From Hymenobacter lapidiphilus (GTDB lineage: Bacteria; Bacteroidota; Bacteroidia; Cytophagales; Hymenobacteraceae), in contig NZ_QVLT01000009.1 in assembly GCF_003417065.2 (NCBI RefSeq), forward strand, positions 1 through 64,000: a stretch of DNA of 64,000 nt. Direction: 5' to 3'. A model generated the notes under the pieces. It searched no databases, was not told the origin of the DNA, and was given only the letters and a program-made list of their open reading frames with translations. Of this stretch, positions 60,257 through 64,000 are shown piece by piece. The number at the start of each line of letters is the position of its first letter. Positions within the stretch are counted from its first letter, which is position 1. The position numbers and the translations under genes are program-made.

Positions 60257-60264
60257 CAAAAGTA
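60257..60264 (-). promoter_or_regulatory. -7 box for the TonB receptor
   Basis: Minus strand TACTTTTG, a perfect TAnnTTTG, 27 bp before ATG 60229. It indicates that the receptor has its own promoter. Confidence 0.6.
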
Positions 60265-60289
60265 CGCTTATACTGAGCGAGATACTACG

Positions 60290-60318
60290 GTAGGGGCGGG
60301 GCTAAGTCCCGCCCCTAC
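60290..60318. repeat. Hairpin, GGGGC family
   Basis: GTAGGGGCGGG and CCCGCCCCTAC form a perfect 11-bp stem with a 7-base loop, just after the HTTM stop codon. It may end or protect that transcript. Confidence 0.85.
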
Positions 60319-60332
60319 AAGCGCAGCCGGCC

Positions 60333-61709
60333 TCACTCATTCACCGCCTCAATCGGTTCCAGTGGTAAAATCCACGGCTTCGCTCCGAAGCCTTCCTGTT
60401 GTTGGGCCAGGTTCAGTTTTGGGTTGATGAGCAGACGGGAGCTGCGGCCGTTGAGCGTTACGTACGCCTCGGCCCGTACCTGCGGGTTGGGGATGCCGCG
60501 GCGGCGGTAATCGTCGCGCAGGATGTGGGCGAACTGCAGGAGCATATCGGGTTGGGTAGAAACCTGCTTTTCCTGCGTTACGGTGAGGTAGTCGCGGTTG
60601 CGGATTTCGGTTTCGTGGCCCGTGCGCGGGTCAAGCACGTAGAAAAACGCCGTGCCGCTTTTCTCCATCAGCATCACCCGCCACGAGAAGCGGTAGCCCT
60701 GCTCGCTCCAGAACAAGTCGCCCGGATACAGCACGAACCGCCACGGCAGCAGCGCCTGCACCAGCAGCCACAGCCCCAGCGCCACCACCAGCCCCCGCGG
60801 CGCGGCCGAAGCCGCAAAATGTGCCGGAGCCGGTTCCGGCGTTGCGGCCGGCCGGCCCAGCAGGCGGCGGGCCCAGCCCAGCAGCTTCTCGTGGAAGGAA
60901 GCCGGAAAAAACAGCAGCGTGCTCACCATCATAATGTAGGGGAACATGCCAATCTGGAAGAGCACCGCCGTGAGCACATGGAAGACCACCACCGTGGCGT
61001 AGGCCCAGTAACGGGTGCGCCGCGCGCTCAGAAAGAACGGAATCGTGAGGTCGTAAAATGCCCCGAACCAGCTGAACGCGTAGGCTACCCAAAGCTGGTC
61101 GAACAGCCCGCCGATGAGTGGCAAATCGGTGTGGGCGGGCAGCCACAGGCGCAGCGGCATGGCCTCAAAAAGCCAGTCGGGGTTCAGCTTAGCCACGCCG
61201 GCAAAAAAGTACACCATGCCCAGCTGGGTGCGCAGCAGCAGCCCCGCCCACTGCGGCACCGTGGCCCGCCACCGGCCCGGCTGCCAGCGCGCATCGAGCG
61301 AAAACTGCGCGTTGGCCGGCACCCAAATCAGCAAAAAAGCCACTACCGACACGAAGTAGTAGTGGTTCAGGTAGTTGCTTTTATCCAGCAGCTCGACGTA
61401 GGTAAACGTCAGGAAAAACAGCACGGCCGACCAGCGGTACCACGCGCCCAGCATAATGCCCAGCGCCCCCAGCGCCATCAGCCCAAACACCACGTGCATG
61501 CCCACGGCCCCGGCCGGCTGCACCCACTCAAACCCGTAATACGGGAAGAAAACCTTGGGCGCAACGTACAGCTCGTTTATCCAGCCCTTAACCGCAAACC
61601 GCACAATACTGGCCAGCATCATGCCCCCAAACAGCACCCGAAACACCACCAGCGGCGCCGCCGAAACCGGCCGCATCAACCAGGAAGTGGAGAATTTTTG
61701 GGTGGGCAT
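60333..61709 (-). CDS. HTTM-domain membrane protein
   Basis: The 458-residue protein has eight or more membrane helices in the N-terminal 320 residues (RVLFGGMMLASIVRFAVKGW, YGFEWVQPAGAVGMHVVFGL, YVELLDKSNYLNHYYFVSVV, LGMVYFFAGVAKLNPDWLFE) and a C-terminal soluble part. This is the HTTM family, related to vitamin K-dependent gamma-carboxylase. Its function in Bacteroidota is not established; it regularly accompanies imelysin and TonB receptor genes. Confidence 0.9.
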   Translation of the reverse strand: MPTQKFSTSWLMRPVSAAPLVVFRVLFGGMMLASIVRFAVKGWINELYVAPKVFFPYYGFEWVQPAGAVGMHVVFGLMALGALGIMLGAWYRWSAVLFFLTFTYVELLDKSNYLNHYYFVSVVAFLLIWVPANAQFSLDARWQPGRWRATVPQWAGLLLRTQLGMVYFFAGVAKLNPDWLFEAMPLRLWLPAHTDLPLIGGLFDQLWVAYAFSWFGAFYDLTIPFFLSARRTRYWAYATVVVFHVLTAVLFQIGMFPYIMMVSTLLFFPASFHEKLLGWARRLLGRPAATPEPAPAHFAASAAPRGLVVALGLWLLVQALLPWRFVLYPGDLFWSEQGYRFSWRVMLMEKSGTAFFYVLDPRTGHETEIRNRDYLTVTQEKQVSTQPDMLLQFAHILRDDYRRRGIPNPQVRAEAYVTLNGRSSRLLINPKLNLAQQQEGFGAKPWILPLEPIEAVNE

Positions 61710-61739
61710 GGGGAACGATGAGAGGTAAAGCGGCTTAAA

Positions 61740-61868
61740 GAACGTGTCATGCTGAGCGAAGCAGAGCGTAGTCGAAGCATCTTTACCGCAGTGGTAAACC
61801 CAATAGCAGGAATAGCACTGCGGTAGAGATGCTTCGACTACGCTCTGCTTCGCTCAGCATGACGCGTC
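61740..61868. repeat. Intergenic palindrome
   Basis: Arms AACGTGTCATGCTGAGCGAA and TTCGCTCAGCATGACGCGTC, with inner GTAGTCGAAGCATCTTTACC and GGTAGAGATGCTTCGACTAC, between imelysin and HTTM genes. Confidence 0.9.
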
Positions 61869-61883
61869 ATTGGGGCGCCTCAA

Positions 61884-63002
61884 TTAGTCGCCGTCGTTGT
61901 CGGTGTAGGTGATGGATACGCCCAGGGCCGATGGCATGTCGGTTTTGGTGAGCACGATGAGCTTCTGGAACTCGTCGTAGACCTTGTTGACGCTGGCCGG
62001 CTGGGTGGCTACGGCCTGGGTGAGCGGGCCGGGTACCGCGTCGATGGCGGCCAGCACGGCATCAAACTGCTGGCTGATGGCGTCGGCCAGCGGCTTGCCG
62101 TTGTATTGGGCCTTCACGTGGGTGAGGTAATCGTCGAGGCCGGGGCCATTGGTGGTGCCGGTCTGGCCCAAGAACAGCGCCTTCTGGGCCTGCACGTTGC
62201 GCTTGAGCAGCTCCAGCGAAAGGTTGCCGTAGGGCGACTCGGCCTTGGTTGGCTGGGCCGTGCCGGCCGTGAAGCGGCCCGACGGAACGCCTACCTTGAA
62301 GCGCTTGGTTACATCGATATCGGCGTTGAGCTGGTTGACCAGGTTGGCCACCGCGCTGCCCACGGCCGTGCCGGTCGACTGCTGGAAGGTTTTGGTGTAG
62401 CCGCCGGCCAGCCACTTGTTGTAAGCCGTTTCGGTGCGCTGCTTGATTTCGGCCGCCACGGCTTTGGCATAAGTCCCACGAGCTGTCGAAGCCGTGAATT
62501 TCGCCACTACCGCTGCGGGCGTCGCGCCTTCATACAGTAAGTAGTCGAGGGCCGGGAAGCCCTTGGCCGGCAGGTTGGCCGTCGTGCCCAAATCGTAGGA
62601 GCCGGCCCCGATGTTGGCTTCAATCTGGGTGGTCGAAGTGGGGTAGATATTGAGGTTGGAACGCAGCATCTGCTCTTCGGCCGGGCCGAACTCGTAGGAG
62701 CTCATGGCCTGCCAGGCCAGATTGGCCTCGCGCAACTCGGCGCGGGCCGTTTGCAGGGTAGCCGCCGACGGGCTGGCGGCAAAGGCCGAAACGGCCGCGC
62801 TCAACTGGCCTGATTCAGTGCTCAATTCCCGCAAGCCGGGCACAATCAGCTGGTCGGAGTAGTTGGCGAGCATAGCGGCCCGGTCGAACGAGTCGGCGGG
62901 GGCGGCATTTTCCGACTTGCTGTCGGAGCCGCAGGAAGCCAGCAGGGCCAAGCTAAGGGTAGCGGCCGTCAGGCGCAGCGTTTTCAGGTTAGGTAGCAGC
63001 AT
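61884..63002 (-). CDS. Imelysin family lipoprotein
   Basis: The 372-residue protein from ATG 63002 has a lipoprotein signal (MLLPNLKTLRLTAATLSLAL, LASCGS). The imelysin (peptidase M75) helical fold is suggested by AMLANYSDQLIVPGLRELST, REANLAWQAMSSYEFGPAEE, and LVNQLNADIDVTKRFKVGVP. The usual GxHxxE site is here GFPALDYLLYEG, so the His and Glu are Pro and Asp; peptidase activity is unlikely and a metal- or heme-related binding role is more plausible. It lies between the DUF4856 and HTTM genes. Confidence 0.9.
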   Translation of the reverse strand: MLLPNLKTLRLTAATLSLALLASCGSDSKSENAAPADSFDRAAMLANYSDQLIVPGLRELSTESGQLSAAVSAFAASPSAATLQTARAELREANLAWQAMSSYEFGPAEEQMLRSNLNIYPTSTTQIEANIGAGSYDLGTTANLPAKGFPALDYLLYEGATPAAVVAKFTASTARGTYAKAVAAEIKQRTETAYNKWLAGGYTKTFQQSTGTAVGSAVANLVNQLNADIDVTKRFKVGVPSGRFTAGTAQPTKAESPYGNLSLELLKRNVQAQKALFLGQTGTTNGPGLDDYLTHVKAQYNGKPLADAISQQFDAVLAAIDAVPGPLTQAVATQPASVNKVYDEFQKLIVLTKTDMPSALGVSITYTDNDGD

Positions 63003-63098
63003 CGAAGAAAAGAGAAAAAGCAAGGGGCAGCCCCGCTCCGGGTAAGGAAAAAGGGCTGCCGGATGCAGGTAACAGGACCGGCGGGTGCCGGGTTCAAC

Positions 63099-64000
63099 TT
63101 ATATGCTGCCTTTGATGGCATCGAGGCCGTAGGCGGAGCTGAGCAGGTTGAGGGCGTCGTTGATGTCGGTGCCGGTGGTGGCGTAGAAGTTGTCGCCGAG
63201 CTTGGCCATTACCTGGGTGTAGGTGGCGTCGCTGATTTTGCGGTCCTTCTTGTAGCGCAGCCCCATCACGAAGCCCCGGGCCTCGGAGAGGTAGTGGCTC
63301 TTGAGGGCCTGGTCGGCCACTACGCCCTTGGCGGCGTTCAGCTCATGAATGGCAGACGAGGCGACCAGCGTTTCCCAGCTGGTGCGTAGCGTAGCGGCAG
63401 CTTCGGTTTTGCCGGCCATGTCGTTGTTCGAAATGGCGGCCCGGCCTTTCAGCAAAGCATCCATCATGGTCTTATTTGATTTCAGCGCCGGGTTAACCTG
63501 GTTGCTGTAGTTCGCCCAATACTTGAGGCCCGTCACGTTGGTCGGGAAATCAACCGGGGCACCAAAGTAGCCGAAGGCCTCGTCCCAGTGGTGCTCCATG
63601 GCCGTGCCCTCGCCGGGCTTCACAGTTTTGTTGTCCACGGCGTTGCCAATCTTTTCCTCCGATAGGTAGATATCCACGGTCTGGTAGTAGAACACGGCAC
63701 CCATCAGGCCTTTCTGAATCAGCTGGCCCAGCTCCACGCCCTTGGCATTCACGAGGTACTTCTTGGTGCCATCGGTGGAGGTGAGGATGCCGGCGGTGCC
63801 GTTGATAGCGGGCAGTTTGCCGCTGAGGCTGGCCGTGGCTACATCCTTCAGGTAGCCGTCGTACTCGGCCTGCACGGTGCTCAGCGTCTTGTCGCGCAGC
63901 TGCTTGCCAGCTGTGTTTAGCTCGGTCGCCGCGAAGGGGTTGTTGGTGTTAGCGTACATGTTCTGCAGCTTCTGCGCGTCCAGCACCGCACCGGTATTAG
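63099..64000 (-). CDS. DUF4856-type protein, N-terminus outside window
   Basis: About 300 C-terminal residues are visible: NTGAVLDAQKLQNMYANTNN, AMEHHWDEAFGYFGAPVDFP, ALLKGRAAISNNDMAGKTEA, and LSEARGFVMGLRYKKDRKIS. The motif HHWDEAFGYFG and position before the imelysin gene match DUF4856 proteins. The reading frame continues through the right edge without a start, so signal peptide and N-terminus are not seen. It is the most upstream visible gene of the metal-uptake-type cluster. Confidence 0.85.
   Translation of the reverse strand, partial: NTGAVLDAQKLQNMYANTNNPFAATELNTAGKQLRDKTLSTVQAEYDGYLKDVATASLSGKLPAINGTAGILTSTDGTKKYLVNAKGVELGQLIQKGLMGAVFYYQTVDIYLSEEKIGNAVDNKTVKPGEGTAMEHHWDEAFGYFGAPVDFPTNVTGLKYWANYSNQVNPALKSNKTMMDALLKGRAAISNNDMAGKTEAAATLRTSWETLVASSAIHELNAAKGVVADQALKSHYLSEARGFVMGLRYKKDRKISDATYTQVMAKLGDNFYATTGTDINDALNLLSSAYGLDAIKGSI

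Overview
The window looks like chromosomal DNA of a GC-rich member of the Bacteroidota, most likely Hymenobacter or a close relative in the Cytophagales. The signs are a PorZ-like protein with a type IX secretion tail, a GldD fragment, a fused CcoN-CcoO cbb3 oxidase, a fused ABC-permease/M1 peptidase, several TAnnTTTG -7 promoter boxes, and dense palindromic intergenic repeats. The genus is an inference. I saw no rRNA, tRNA or CRISPR array.

Layout. 1-2.8 kb: a truncated gldD-like fragment, then a minus-strand acyl-CoA dehydrogenase / PIG-L deacetylase / NodS-like methyltransferase cluster. 3.0-11.0 kb: purH and the elongasome genes mreB, mreC, mreD, mrdA and rodA. 11.0-17.6 kb: a membrane protein, an unknown protein, a 2Fe-2S ferredoxin, thymidine kinase, a PorZ-like protein and recO. 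17.7-22.1 kb: six FKBP-type peptidyl-prolyl isomerase genes in a row. 22.2-25.4 kb: nrnA, ndk and a nucleoside-type MFS transporter. 25.7-30.3 kb: a PAS histidine kinase with a REC-cNMP-Crp response regulator, a cysteine-free thioredoxin-like protein, a cupin, a truncated hemoglobin and a small membrane protein. 30.7-33.4 kb: ccoI and ccoS. 33.4-47.2 kb: an accessory block (IS481 remnant, ABC exporter/M1 peptidase, serine hydrolase, CheB remnant, two-component and PAS genes). 47.2-54.7 kb: a second copy of the ccoI 3' end plus ccoS, then ccoNO, ccoQ-like, ccoP, ccoG, fixH-like and SafE. 54.9-57.6 kb: universal stress protein, hemF and a lipoprotein. 57.8-64 kb: a metal-uptake-type cluster (TonB receptor, HTTM protein, imelysin, DUF4856 protein).

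Main observations. (1) The same 15-bp FNR-like site lies upstream of both ccoI and ccoNO, exactly 43 nt before a GAnCTTTG box; a REC-Crp regulator with an FNR-type ExxSR recognition helix is encoded 4 kb before ccoI. (2) A gap-free 688-bp direct repeat (3' part of ccoI plus ccoS) flanks a 13.8-kb accessory block. (3) Six genes are each broken by what reads as exactly one missing base, several in GGCC-type runs, so consensus error is as likely as gene decay. (4) Long palindromes occur about every 5 kb; three minus-strand genes have heptamer tandem repeats directly after their stop codons; and one palindrome of another family sits in frame inside a membrane-protein gene.
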